64,000 nt of DNA from the NCBI GenBank assembly GCA_964558665.1, contig CAZLFA010000013.1, forward strand, positions 9,104 to 73,103, written 5' to 3'. Positions 16,662 to 24,611 of the stretch are shown one piece after another. Source of the stretch: CAZLFA01 sp964558665. GTDB lineage: Bacteria; Desulfobacterota; Syntrophia; Syntrophales; PHBD01. The position numbers were made by a program, and so were the translations under genes. The notes beneath the pieces were generated by a model that made no database searches, was not told the DNA's origin, and worked only from the letters and a program-made list of their open reading frames with translations. The first letter of the stretch is position 1. Each line of letters starts with the position of its first letter.

Positions 16662-17444
16662 ATGCTTGACATAAAAAAAGACAAACCGATGTCATTTTCG
16701 TTTGCCGGGGGTTTGGCCGCTTTAGGTTTCTGCATGGCATTGCTTATCTCAGGATGCGCTCAGGACCCGATGGTCATCAAGGAAAGAATCGTCACCCCGC
16801 CTGTTGTCAGGACGCCGGCTCCCGGATCGATCTGGAACGGAGCAACTTCCAACAATATGATGTTTGCCGACAAAAAAGCCAGGAATACGGATGATCTGGT
16901 CACAATTGTGATTTCCGAGGTCTCAACCGGACAGAACAAGGCAAAGACGGAAACCGAAAAGAATTCAAATACGCTGGCCAAGATTGACAGTCTCCTTGGT
17001 TTGAATTCCGATGTTCTTGAATCCTATTTGAAAAATCCGCTTTCGGATGGACTGAGGGGCGTTTTAGGATTGAATCCTGCTCTCCTGACCAGTTTTTCCG
17101 GTCTGGGCCTCCAGATGGGCGGCTCAAATGTCAACAAACTCACAGGCAAGGGGGATACCAACAGGGATACCCTGCTGCGCGCCAGCATGACGGCCAGAGT
17201 GATTCAGGTTCTTGATAACGGCAACCTGATGATCGAAGGAAAAAGGCAGGTTACCGTCAACGCTGAAGATCAGTTTCTGATCATAACCGGCATTATCCGC
17301 CCCGAGGACATCACGGCTGAAAACACCATCCAGTCGAAATATATAGCCGATGCCAGGATATTCTACACAGGTCAGGGCGTTGTCAACGACAAGATGAGGC
17401 CGGGCTGGCTGACAAGAATTATAGACTGGGTATGGCCATTCTAA
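16662..17444 (+). CDS. flgH: Flagellar L-ring lipoprotein FlgH
   Basis: FlgH forms the outer-membrane L-ring. The 260-residue product has a lipoprotein signal with lipobox LISGC at about residues 26-30, then GSIWNGATSNNMMFADKKARNTDDLVTIVI, and a C-terminal ring domain ending RVIQVLDNGNLMIEGKRQ, EDITAENTIQSKYIADARI and GWLTRIIDWVWPF, all typical of FlgH. AAAGGAG lies before ATG 16662, which decides the start. Presence of FlgH shows a Gram-negative outer membrane. Confidence 0.97.
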   Translation: MLDIKKDKPMSFSFAGGLAALGFCMALLISGCAQDPMVIKERIVTPPVVRTPAPGSIWNGATSNNMMFADKKARNTDDLVTIVISEVSTGQNKAKTETEKNSNTLAKIDSLLGLNSDVLESYLKNPLSDGLRGVLGLNPALLTSFSGLGLQMGGSNVNKLTGKGDTNRDTLLRASMTARVIQVLDNGNLMIEGKRQVTVNAEDQFLIITGIIRPEDITAENTIQSKYIADARIFYTGQGVVNDKMRPGWLTRIIDWVWPF

Positions 17445-17486
17445 GGGATCAAAGTTAAATCGATATGACGGAAAGAGGTATATGAC

Positions 17487-18665
17487 ATGCTGCACAAACA
17501 GAAATTCATTTTAGCGATGACTATTGTAATGTCCGTACTGCTTGCCGTGCCACCGCTTGCATTTGCGGCCAGGATCAAGGATATAGCCCACATCGGCGGA
17601 GTAAGGGACAACCAGTTGATCGGCTATGGCCTTGTTGTCGGCTTGGCCGGGACCGGAGACAACATAAAGAACGGGTTCACGAGTGAATCCATTGCGAACA
17701 TGCTGAGCAGGCAGGGGCTGTCCATGAAGGACAAGTCCCTCAAAGCCAACAACACGGCGGCCGTTATGGTTACGGCTGCGCTTCCTCCGTTTGCCAAGAT
17801 CGGATCGAAGATAGATATCATTGTGTCTTCGTTGGGTGACGCCAAAAGCCTGCAGGGAGGAACCCTGCTGATGACGCCTTTGAAAGGTGCAGACGGTGAG
17901 GTTTATGCCGTTGGTCAGGGAAACATTGTCCTGGGCGGATACATGGCCACGGGCACAGCGGGAACATCGACGGTGAATCATCCGAGTGTCGGCCGCATTG
18001 CAGGAGGCGCCTTCGTTGAAAAGGAACTGAAATACCCATTTGAAAAATTGCGTTCATTCAGCATTAATCTCCACCAGCCCGATTTTACAACAGCAACAAG
18101 GCTGCTGGCAACAATCCACAAGACGGTAAGCGGCGTGGATGCAGAGCTTGTAGATTCATCTTCCGTCTCAATCAAGGTCAGGGAGCCTTATAACGGCAGC
18201 ATCGTCAAACTCGTATCGATGATTGAGCACCTTGACGTGCCTGTCGACAGCGTGGCAGTCGTAGTTATGAATGAAAAGACCGGTACGGTGGTAATGGGAG
18301 AGAATGTCCGAATTTCCACGGTGGCTATCTCCCACGGCAACCTGAGCATCCAGATACGCGAGGAGAGTTATGTCTCGCAGCCGGCGCCGTTCGCCCCTCA
18401 GCCTCCGCCTTCGCGGAGAAGATCGTCAGCGTCGTCCAAGGATGGAACCATCGTCGCTCCCGGCGGGCAAACGGTAGTCACAAAAGAAACCCTCATTAAC
18501 GCTGAAGAGGCGAAGCGGCAGCTTGTCGTTGTTCCCAGAGGAGTGACTATTCAGGCGGTTGTAAGGGCTCTTAATGCCATGGGGGTGACCCCCAGAGACC
18601 TGATAACGATAATGCAGACAATCAAGGCGGCGGGGGCCTTACAGGCGGATCTGAAAGTGATTTAA
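17487..18665 (+). CDS. flgI: Flagellar P-ring protein FlgI
   Basis: FlgI forms the periplasmic P-ring. The 392-residue product has a signal peptide (to about residue 27, VPPLAFAARIKDIA), the motif GVRDNQLIGYGLVVGLAGTGD, and SLGDAKSLQGGTLLMTPL. It is somewhat longer than many homologues because of a Pro/Arg/Ser-rich stretch near residues 298-325 (PQPPPSRRRSSASSKDG). The C-terminus ends in a typical ITIMQTIKAAGALQADLKVI segment. Confidence 0.97.
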   Translation: MLHKQKFILAMTIVMSVLLAVPPLAFAARIKDIAHIGGVRDNQLIGYGLVVGLAGTGDNIKNGFTSESIANMLSRQGLSMKDKSLKANNTAAVMVTAALPPFAKIGSKIDIIVSSLGDAKSLQGGTLLMTPLKGADGEVYAVGQGNIVLGGYMATGTAGTSTVNHPSVGRIAGGAFVEKELKYPFEKLRSFSINLHQPDFTTATRLLATIHKTVSGVDAELVDSSSVSIKVREPYNGSIVKLVSMIEHLDVPVDSVAVVVMNEKTGTVVMGENVRISTVAISHGNLSIQIREESYVSQPAPFAPQPPPSRRRSSASSKDGTIVAPGGQTVVTKETLINAEEAKRQLVVVPRGVTIQAVVRALNAMGVTPRDLITIMQTIKAAGALQADLKVI

Positions 18666-18675
18666 GCGGTGATAA

Positions 18676-19002
18676 ATGGATGACATTAAGTTAACCACGC
18701 CTGTGATGCAGCAGAACAATAATGCCGATGTTTCCAAGAGCGCAGACAGCGGACTCAGTGAGGAGCAGCGCAGCCGACTCAAAAAGGCTTGTGCCGACTT
18801 CGAGGCAATTTTTTTCTATTACATGCTCAAATCAATGCGCAATACTGTTCCGAAAGGCGGACTTACCGGCAATTTTCCCGGCAAGGAGACATACACAATG
18901 ATGTTCGATCAAAAGGTATCGGAAGAAATGGCAAAATCCAGCAATAATACCGGTTTGCAGAAGGTGCTCTATAATCAGATGGTCAAAGCGATAAAAAAGT
19001 GA
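18676..19002 (+). CDS. flgJ: Rod-binding protein, FlgJ N-terminal domain only
   Basis: This 108-residue product is the rod-binding (rod cap) part of FlgJ and lacks the peptidoglycan hydrolase domain of enterobacterial FlgJ. Its signature is LKKACADFEAIFFYYMLKSMRNTVPKGG and GKETYTMMFDQKVSEEMAKS. Single-domain FlgJ is normal in many deltaproteobacteria; a separate hydrolase must be elsewhere. It lies 10 bp after flgI and ends the operon. Confidence 0.92.
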   Translation: MDDIKLTTPVMQQNNNADVSKSADSGLSEEQRSRLKKACADFEAIFFYYMLKSMRNTVPKGGLTGNFPGKETYTMMFDQKVSEEMAKSSNNTGLQKVLYNQMVKAIKK

Positions 19003-19061
19003 AGATATCTTGTCATCAGAAACTTTTGGTTTCCGGATTGGAAAGTGGTTATTTTTTGTTC

Positions 19062-19140
19062 TGGCAAGGAAATCAAGGGATTGCGCGGAGGCGTACATAA
19101 TGTACGTCGCACAAGCAATACCGCAGATTGACACAGCCAG
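19062..19140 (+). repeat. Dyad-symmetric intergenic element before flgM
   Basis: The 233 bp gap between flgJ and flgM contains a perfect 15 bp dyad CGTACATAATGTACG (19092-19106) within complementary GC-rich stretches. It resembles the small palindromic elements common in intergenic DNA but shows no copy elsewhere in this window. Function is unknown. Confidence 0.45.
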
Positions 19141-19173
19141 AGCGGAAAAGAGCCCTTTCCGAACGGAAACTAT

Positions 19174-19201
19174 TTAAGTTATATGCAATACCTGCCGATA
19201 G
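19174..19201 (+). promoter_or_regulatory. Sigma-28-like promoter for flgM
   Basis: TTAAGTTA at 19174-19181 and GCCGATAG at 19194-19201 match the FliA -35 and -10 boxes (TAAAGTTT and GCCGATAA), with a 12 bp gap. It lies 34 bp before flgM. Transcription of flgM by FliA would close the FliA-FlgM feedback loop. Confidence 0.65.
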
Positions 19202-19235
19202 ACAGTATAAAAGTAATCAAAAGGGGAGAAACCCT

Positions 19236-19532
19236 ATGAAGATAACCGATGCCAAAGAAGCAGCTTCGCAGGCTATTCAGCAATATAATGTATCCAAGAA
19301 TGTAAAACCGGAACCCCGGAACATTGCGCAACCCCAGGGGGAGACTGTAGAACTGTCAAGTAATGTCAAAGATTTACAGTATATCAAAAAGGCTGTTGAT
19401 GAACTGCCGGATGTCCGTGAGGATAAGGTTCTTGATCTGAAAAAGCAGATCAATGAAGGGACATACAACGTCAACGGAGAGAAGCTCGCAGAGAAGATGC
19501 TGGGCGAATCTATGCTGGATATCTTTGCCTGA
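19236..19532 (+). CDS. flgM: Anti-sigma-28 factor FlgM
   Basis: FlgM binds FliA until it is exported through the finished hook. The 98-residue product has a disordered polar N-terminal half and a C-terminal sigma-binding region (VELSSNVKDLQYIKKAV, VREDKVLDLKKQINEGTYNV, GEKLAEKML), a clear FlgM pattern. ATG 19236 follows AAAGGGGAG; the open frame starting upstream is not supported. A sigma-28-like site precedes it and a terminator follows at 19618. Confidence 0.95.
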   Translation: MKITDAKEAASQAIQQYNVSKNVKPEPRNIAQPQGETVELSSNVKDLQYIKKAVDELPDVREDKVLDLKKQINEGTYNVNGEKLAEKMLGESMLDIFA

Positions 19533-19617
19533 CCTTTAACATAAATCGGCGGCAAAAAATGCCGAGTAGATTTCAGTTTTAAGAAAATTTCTCCTCCACA
19601 AGACTATCAACACAAAT

Positions 19618-19655
19618 AAACCCCGTTACATTTACAGTACGGGGTTTTGTTGTAT
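19618..19655 (+). terminator. Rho-independent terminator after flgM
   Basis: AAACCCCGT (19618-19626) pairs with ACGGGGTTT (19639-19647), followed by a T-rich stretch. It lies 86 bp after flgM and 132 bp before flgN and separates their transcripts, so flgN probably has its own promoter. Confidence 0.8.
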
Positions 19656-19786
19656 TCAGCATATTCAATGTGCAAGTATTTGTTATTATAGAAAATACTC
19701 AAAGGAACCGGATTGCTGTTCTTCAGAAATGGATGCTGGCATGAGTTTTTCATTAATGGAGTAAAAAACCATCCGAGGTAACGGGC

Positions 19787-20344
19787 ATGATAAACGTAAA
19801 TCGAGAAATGCGGCAAGTCAGAAGCGTAGATATGAGCAATGAATTGAGTTACCTCTTTGATTCATTGCTGGTAACGCTGCGAAGTGAAATCGAAGTTTAC
19901 AAAGAATTGAAGGATGCCGTCCTCAAGGAAAGGGAAGTATTGAAAAAATACTCTGTTGAGGAACTGCTGGAAAGTAATTCGAAAAAGGAGACGGTTATCC
20001 TTAAGGCGAAGATGATGGAAGAGGTTAAACTCAACATTGTCAGAAAGATATTAAATGAAGTTGGTATAAGCGATCATAATGTCAATATTTCGGTGCTCAT
20101 CCGATACGCCGATGCCGACCGGAAGAAGGCTTTGAAGGCCTATCAACTGGCTCTGAGGGTCATGACGGAAGAAATACACAGGATAAACCGCAACAACATG
20201 GAACTGATGAACATGTCGCTGCAATCTGTTGTCGGATCGATCAACTTTCTGAACAACCTGGTTTTCTCGGGTGAGACATATGCCGTATCGGGTAAGATGA
20301 CCCAGATCGGCTCACAGGGAAGACTCTTACGCACGGAAGGATAA
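19787..20344 (+). CDS. flgN: Flagellar export chaperone FlgN
   Basis: FlgN is the cytoplasmic chaperone for FlgK and FlgL. The 185-residue, almost wholly helical product has the FlgN pattern (LFDSLLVTLRSEIEVYKELK, then VLKKYSVEELLESNSKKETVI) and lies directly before flgK (4 bp gap). Two starts are possible, ATG 19787 or ATG 19832 (MSNELSYLFD), the latter closer to the usual length. The C-terminal IGSQGRLLRTEG tail fits FlgN substrate-binding helices. Confidence 0.88.
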   Translation: MINVNREMRQVRSVDMSNELSYLFDSLLVTLRSEIEVYKELKDAVLKEREVLKKYSVEELLESNSKKETVILKAKMMEEVKLNIVRKILNEVGISDHNVNISVLIRYADADRKKALKAYQLALRVMTEEIHRINRNNMELMNMSLQSVVGSINFLNNLVFSGETYAVSGKMTQIGSQGRLLRTEG

Positions 20345-20348
20345 GGTC

Positions 20349-22037
20349 ATGGTTTCGGGAATCTCAGGGGCATTGAATACTGCGAAGGACGCCTTGCTGG
20401 CGAATCTGTCCGCCATCAATCTTACCGGCTCGAATATATCCAACATCAATACAACCGGATATACAAGGCTGCGGGCGGTTTTTACACCGACAGGCGTTGG
20501 CGGCGCGAGCGGCGGAACAGTTGGACAGATCAGCGTAAAAATGTCTGAAGCCGAGAGGGTATATGACGTTTACCTGGATGAACAGATCATCACGCAGTAC
20601 AGCAACGTCGGATACCAGGATACAAGAAAAACCATATTAGACAGGATAGAGACTCTGCTTGATGAAAGCTCGGGCAGCGGTATCAGCGAAGACCTGGGCA
20701 ACTTCTGGGATGCCTGGACAAGCCTTTCCGAGAACCCGAATGGCCTGGTGGAAAGGCAATCACTGCTCAATGCCGCTCAAACACTGGCCACCACAATGAG
20801 TCAGCGGGCGACAAACCTTGAAGAGGTGAGACGGGACACCAATACTGAAGTCAAATCAAACGTTGAGGAAATCAATGATTATCTTACTAAAATCGCCGAT
20901 TACAACGGGCGGATCTATATGTCCGAATTCGGCGGCGGCAGTGCCAGCGATTTGCGTGACCAGCGAAATGTGGCATTGCAGAAACTTAGCGAGCTTACAG
21001 AAATCAGCTTCTTCGAGGACGATAGGGGGCAGGTGAATGTTTATCTGCCTGACGGCAAGAATCTTGTCAACGGTACAACCGCTTCGCTCCTCGATGTAAA
21101 GACTAATGGAACCAACAGCAGTTTCTATGACATAGTCTATAAAGGGACAACGGAGGTTATCAACAGCAGCATCACCGGGGGAAGCCTTTACGGCCTGCTG
21201 GAAATGAGGGATACGACTATTCCTGGCTATATAGACAGCCTGGACAGTTTGACCACACGTCTTGTCGACACGGTCAATACCCAGCATGCCTCCGGGTTTG
21301 ATGAAAATGGGAATGTCGGCGGAGATTTCTTCAGCATAAAAGGTGTAACATCACCTTATATCGAGATAGATTCTCCCATTGTTTCCGGAGAGAACTCATT
21401 TAATGGGACGGCTGCTTCAGGCGGTACTTACACAGGCGACAGCGCAAAAAATTATTTAGTACAGATTGTTAGTGGAGGGGCTTTTGGGACAGCAACTTAT
21501 AAACTTTCCACCGACGGCGGTAATACCTGGGGGACAACGACCACTGTGCCGGTCAGCGGGATTGTGAGCCTTGGTGATGGCGTAAATCTCACATTGACTG
21601 CCGGTACGGTGAATCTGGCAACTAATGACCAGTTTGTTGTTAAAGTTCACAGCTCGGCATCCAAATTGCAAGTTAACATAACCGATGCTGAAAAAATTGC
21701 CGCCTCATCCACAGTAAATGCTGACGGAGAGAATGCTAAAAAGATAAGTTTGCTGGGCGCCGATACCACAGTAATGAACGGCTCGGCAACAATGGGGGAG
21801 TTTTATGAGGCCTTTATCGGCGAGATGGGCCAGGATGTTGCCGGCACAGGCACCAACAGCGAACACCAGACGACGCTCCTTAAGCAGATGCAGAGCCAGC
21901 GGGAACAACTGTCCGGCGTGTCGCTCGATGAAGAGATGTTGAATCTGACCAAGTATCAGACCGGATACAGCGCCGCCGCCAGGTTCAGCAGCGTTGTTAA
22001 CGAACTTATGGATATACTCATGACATTTGGACGGTGA
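20349..22037 (+). CDS. flgK: Hook-filament junction protein FlgK (HAP1)
   Basis: FlgK is the first hook-filament junction protein. The 562-residue product has the N-terminal rod/hook motif (LSAINLTGSNISNINTTGYT), DDRGQVNVYLPDGKNLV in the middle domain, and a C-terminal helix with VSLDEEMLNLTKYQTGYSAAARF. Between about residues 345 and 437 is an inserted beta-rich domain (GTAASGGTYTG, NTWGTTTTVP, LTLTAGT) that also occurs twice in FlgL (22516-23055). Confidence 0.95.
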   Translation: MVSGISGALNTAKDALLANLSAINLTGSNISNINTTGYTRLRAVFTPTGVGGASGGTVGQISVKMSEAERVYDVYLDEQIITQYSNVGYQDTRKTILDRIETLLDESSGSGISEDLGNFWDAWTSLSENPNGLVERQSLLNAAQTLATTMSQRATNLEEVRRDTNTEVKSNVEEINDYLTKIADYNGRIYMSEFGGGSASDLRDQRNVALQKLSELTEISFFEDDRGQVNVYLPDGKNLVNGTTASLLDVKTNGTNSSFYDIVYKGTTEVINSSITGGSLYGLLEMRDTTIPGYIDSLDSLTTRLVDTVNTQHASGFDENGNVGGDFFSIKGVTSPYIEIDSPIVSGENSFNGTAASGGTYTGDSAKNYLVQIVSGGAFGTATYKLSTDGGNTWGTTTTVPVSGIVSLGDGVNLTLTAGTVNLATNDQFVVKVHSSASKLQVNITDAEKIAASSTVNADGENAKKISLLGADTTVMNGSATMGEFYEAFIGEMGQDVAGTGTNSEHQTTLLKQMQSQREQLSGVSLDEEMLNLTKYQTGYSAAARFSSVVNELMDILMTFGR

Positions 22038-22054
22038 TGTAGGAGAAGACAGAC

Positions 22055-23515
22055 ATGATTACGAGAGTAACGGAACAACTCCGATATATGACGGTTTCGA
22101 ATGATCTGACCAGGATTCAACTCAGCACCAACAAAGTGCTGGAACAGATATCTTCGCAAAAAAAGATCAACCGTGCGTCTGATGATCCGACCGGGATGAG
22201 CAAAGTTCTGGACTACAGGGCAGTTAGAGAATCCATTGCTCAATATCAAAGCAACATAGACAACGCCAATGCATGGCTGTCGATGACGGAAAACGCTTTG
22301 GAGCAGACTAACGAACTCCTGAATCAGGCAATCGAAATCGGCATGAATTACGAAAATAATTCTCTGAAGTCGTCATACGCGGAATCTATAGATCAGATAA
22401 TGACTTCCGTCATGTCTACTGCCAATACCAAAATGGGAGGCAGGTATATATTTGCCGGTTCGAAAACGGACACCAAGCCGTTTGTGGATGTTGCTGATCC
22501 CACGGTTACCGCCGGAGTTGGCAATACTTTTGACGGAACCAGTCAGATTGGCGGTGTATATACAGGAACGGCAGATCATAACTATGCAGTTGCAATCACC
22601 GGCACCGGTGCATTCGGTGTCGCCACCTACAGTATTGACGGCGTGCCACAGGGCACGGTTCCGTCGTCGGGAAAAATTACCGTGGGATCGGGATTAACGT
22701 TGACTTTCGGTACCGGAACGCTGCCGCTTACAGCCGGCGATACTTTTGCCGTGCAGGCAACCACTTCATCAGAAATAGAGGCGGCAGTTGCCGCTTCCGG
22801 AAATACTTATGCCGGAACAGTTACTTCGGGAACAGGTCCTTATACGGGGACAGAGAATAAGACCTATGCAGTTAAAATTACGGGAGCGGGCGGACTGGGA
22901 GCAGCCACTTACAGTTACTCCGCGAATGGAGGCAAAACATGGACAGCCGGTGGTACCGTTCCTGCGGGCGGAACGGTAACACTTGCGGAGGGTGTCAGTA
23001 TGACGTTCACCGCCGGCACTTTTGCGGTAAATGACATGTTTTATGCGAATGCAATAGCGCCGGGATTTTACAAGGGCAACGGCGAAGACCTCACGCTGGA
23101 TGTAGGCCAGGGTGACACAGATATGAGTTACAACATTACCGGCGAGGAGGCATATACAGACAAGGGAACAGGGGCAGGATACCCGGATATTTTTGCCAAT
23201 CTGCGCAGTCTGAAACTGGCGGTGCAGAATGGGGATACCGCCGGTGTGGAGACTTTTACCACAAACTTGATGGAAGCACGGGATCACATCAGCGGCATGA
23301 TTTCCACCATGGGTGTAAAAGAACAGGGGCTGAAATCCTGGAAGGACAACTACACGACCCTGGACAATAAGATCGCTGATCTGAAATCGGCTCTCGAAGA
23401 CACGGATATGACTAAAATGATTGCCGATTATCAGATGAAAAAGACGGCACTGGATGCCACGTATACAATCGCATCCCAGATCAGCAAGACATCGATACTT
23501 GATTTTATTTCATGA
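22055..23515 (+). CDS. flgL: Hook-filament junction protein FlgL (HAP3) with two extra repeated domains
   Basis: FlgL is the second junction protein and is related to flagellin. Residues 1-150 carry the helical N-terminal part (MITRVTEQLRYMTVSNDLTR, RASDDPTGMSKVLDYRAV) and residues 345-486 the C-terminal helices. At 486 residues it is well above the usual length of about 300-400. The difference is two tandem copies of a beta-rich module (about residues 154-238 and 246-333) with YTG, FGVATYS or LGAATYS, and VPxxGxVTxxxGVxxTFxAGT patterns, matching the insert in FlgK. Confidence 0.93.
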   Translation: MITRVTEQLRYMTVSNDLTRIQLSTNKVLEQISSQKKINRASDDPTGMSKVLDYRAVRESIAQYQSNIDNANAWLSMTENALEQTNELLNQAIEIGMNYENNSLKSSYAESIDQIMTSVMSTANTKMGGRYIFAGSKTDTKPFVDVADPTVTAGVGNTFDGTSQIGGVYTGTADHNYAVAITGTGAFGVATYSIDGVPQGTVPSSGKITVGSGLTLTFGTGTLPLTAGDTFAVQATTSSEIEAAVAASGNTYAGTVTSGTGPYTGTENKTYAVKITGAGGLGAATYSYSANGGKTWTAGGTVPAGGTVTLAEGVSMTFTAGTFAVNDMFYANAIAPGFYKGNGEDLTLDVGQGDTDMSYNITGEEAYTDKGTGAGYPDIFANLRSLKLAVQNGDTAGVETFTTNLMEARDHISGMISTMGVKEQGLKSWKDNYTTLDNKIADLKSALEDTDMTKMIADYQMKKTALDATYTIASQISKTSILDFIS

Positions 23516-23548
23516 TTGGGGGATAATGTCGGCCAAACTAGAAAATGT

Positions 23549-23576
23549 TAAAGTTTAGACGGTTTATGGTCGATAA
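23549..23576 (+). promoter_or_regulatory. Sigma-28 promoter of the flagellin gene
   Basis: TAAAGTTT at 23549-23556 matches the FliA -35 box fully and GTCGATAA at 23569-23576 matches the -10 box (GCCGATAA) at seven of eight positions. The spacing is 12 bp, one more than the enterobacterial consensus but equal to the flgM site. Transcription would begin near 23583 and give a leader of about 130 nt. Confidence 0.85.
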
Positions 23577-23670
23577 CAGTCTCAAAAGGTGAAAAAAATA
23601 TTACAGGGGGAGGTGGTTGCCGGCAGCAGGGAAAAAGTTAAAAAGTCTCATTATTTAATTAACCGTTACC

Positions 23671-23689
23671 CTTTGGCAGAAGGCCAAAG
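23671..23689 (+). promoter_or_regulatory. Hairpin in the flagellin mRNA leader
   Basis: CTTTGGC (23671-23677) and GCCAAAG (23683-23689) form a 7 bp stem with loop AGAAG, 12 bases before the AAGGAG ribosome-binding site of flagellin. In Caulobacter, FlbT acts on the 5' leader of flagellin mRNA. As flbT is 1.5 kb downstream here, this hairpin is a candidate target (inference). Confidence 0.5.
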
Positions 23690-23715
23690 AAAAAACCTAG
23701 AAAAGGAGAAAAATT

Positions 23716-24549
23716 ATGGCACTAACTGATATTTCATTGACATCAGGTATGCGGAGCAACCTGGTTTCCCTCCAGCAGACGCTGGATCTTCTGAACCGCA
23801 CTCAGACCCGTCTCGCAACCGGCAAAAGAGTCAACACCGCTATCGATGATCCAGTCAACTATTTTGCGTCTCAGTCGCATTTACAGCGCGCCGGTGACCT
23901 TGCTCTGAGAAAGGACGGCATGGCGGAAGGTGTCAACACCGTGACCGCGGCAAGCAAGGCAATCGACGCACTGCTTACCTTGCTCCAGCAAGCGCAAGGT
24001 ATTGCAAACACCGCTCAGGCTACAAGTGATACGAAAGCCCGTGCGGCATATGCAACACAGTTTGATACTGTTATGAGCCAGATTACGGCACTTGCATCAG
24101 ATGCTTCATATAAAGGTACCAATCTGCTCTCAGGCCAGACGACACTGACTGTGAAATTTAATGAAGCCGGGGACGCTAAACTGGACGTTGCGGGTTTTGA
24201 AGCGAGAACATTGGTGAATCTCAGTCTGAGTTTCGCTGCTACCGTAAGCAACTGGGCAACGACAGTCAATCTCTCGATGGAAACGGCTCTGCAATTCCTG
24301 TCTACCGCTACAACAAACCTCAGAACGCAAGCTTCAAGTTTGGCGTCAAACCTCAATGTTATTACAACGCGTCAGGATTTCACGACTAATCTGATCAATA
24401 CTCTCAAAACCGGTTCCGACGATCTGACTTTAGCTGATATGAATGAAGAGTCGGCCAACATGCTTATGCTGCAGACACGTCAGTCACTGGGTATTACCTC
24501 GCTGAGTCTGGCTTCACAGGCCGCACAGTCGATCATGAGGCTGTTCTAA
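23716..24549 (+). CDS. fliC: Flagellin (short, D0-D1 type)
   Basis: This is the major filament protein candidate. The 277-residue product has the flagellin N-terminus (LVSLQQTLDLLNRTQTRLATGKRVNTAIDDPVNYF in outline) and a C-terminus (EESANMLMLQTRQSLGITSL, ending QSIMRLF). There is almost no variable D2/D3 domain, as in alphaproteobacterial flagellins. A strong AAGGAG site precedes the ATG. It is flanked by a sigma-28 promoter and a strong hairpin. Several Ser/Thr in the central region are possible sites of O-glycosylation by the downstream cluster, which is inference. Confidence 0.95.
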   Translation: MALTDISLTSGMRSNLVSLQQTLDLLNRTQTRLATGKRVNTAIDDPVNYFASQSHLQRAGDLALRKDGMAEGVNTVTAASKAIDALLTLLQQAQGIANTAQATSDTKARAAYATQFDTVMSQITALASDASYKGTNLLSGQTTLTVKFNEAGDAKLDVAGFEARTLVNLSLSFAATVSNWATTVNLSMETALQFLSTATTNLRTQASSLASNLNVITTRQDFTTNLINTLKTGSDDLTLADMNEESANMLMLQTRQSLGITSLSLASQAAQSIMRLF

Positions 24550-24560
24550 CAAGATAATGG

Positions 24561-24590
24561 TAGGGAGGGGGGATATAATCCCCCTCTCTA
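24561..24590 (+). terminator. Strong hairpin directly after flagellin
   Basis: TAGGGAGGGGG at 24561-24571 pairs with CCCCCTCTCTA at 24580-24590 (11 bp stem, one G-U pair) with an 8-base loop. It begins 11 bp after the flagellin stop and ends 10 bp before the ribosome-binding site of the next gene. No T-run follows, so it may be a partial terminator or mRNA stabiliser that keeps flagellin output above that of the next genes. Confidence 0.6.
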
Positions 24591-24611
24591 TGCATTATGC
24601 GAGGTGAGAAA

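Noticed and set aside
19704..19716. Possible sigma-54 site before flgN
   Set aside because: Spacing between GG and GC is 9 bases and the -24 box is weak. A nearby TGGCATG (about 19736) lacks a -12 GC.
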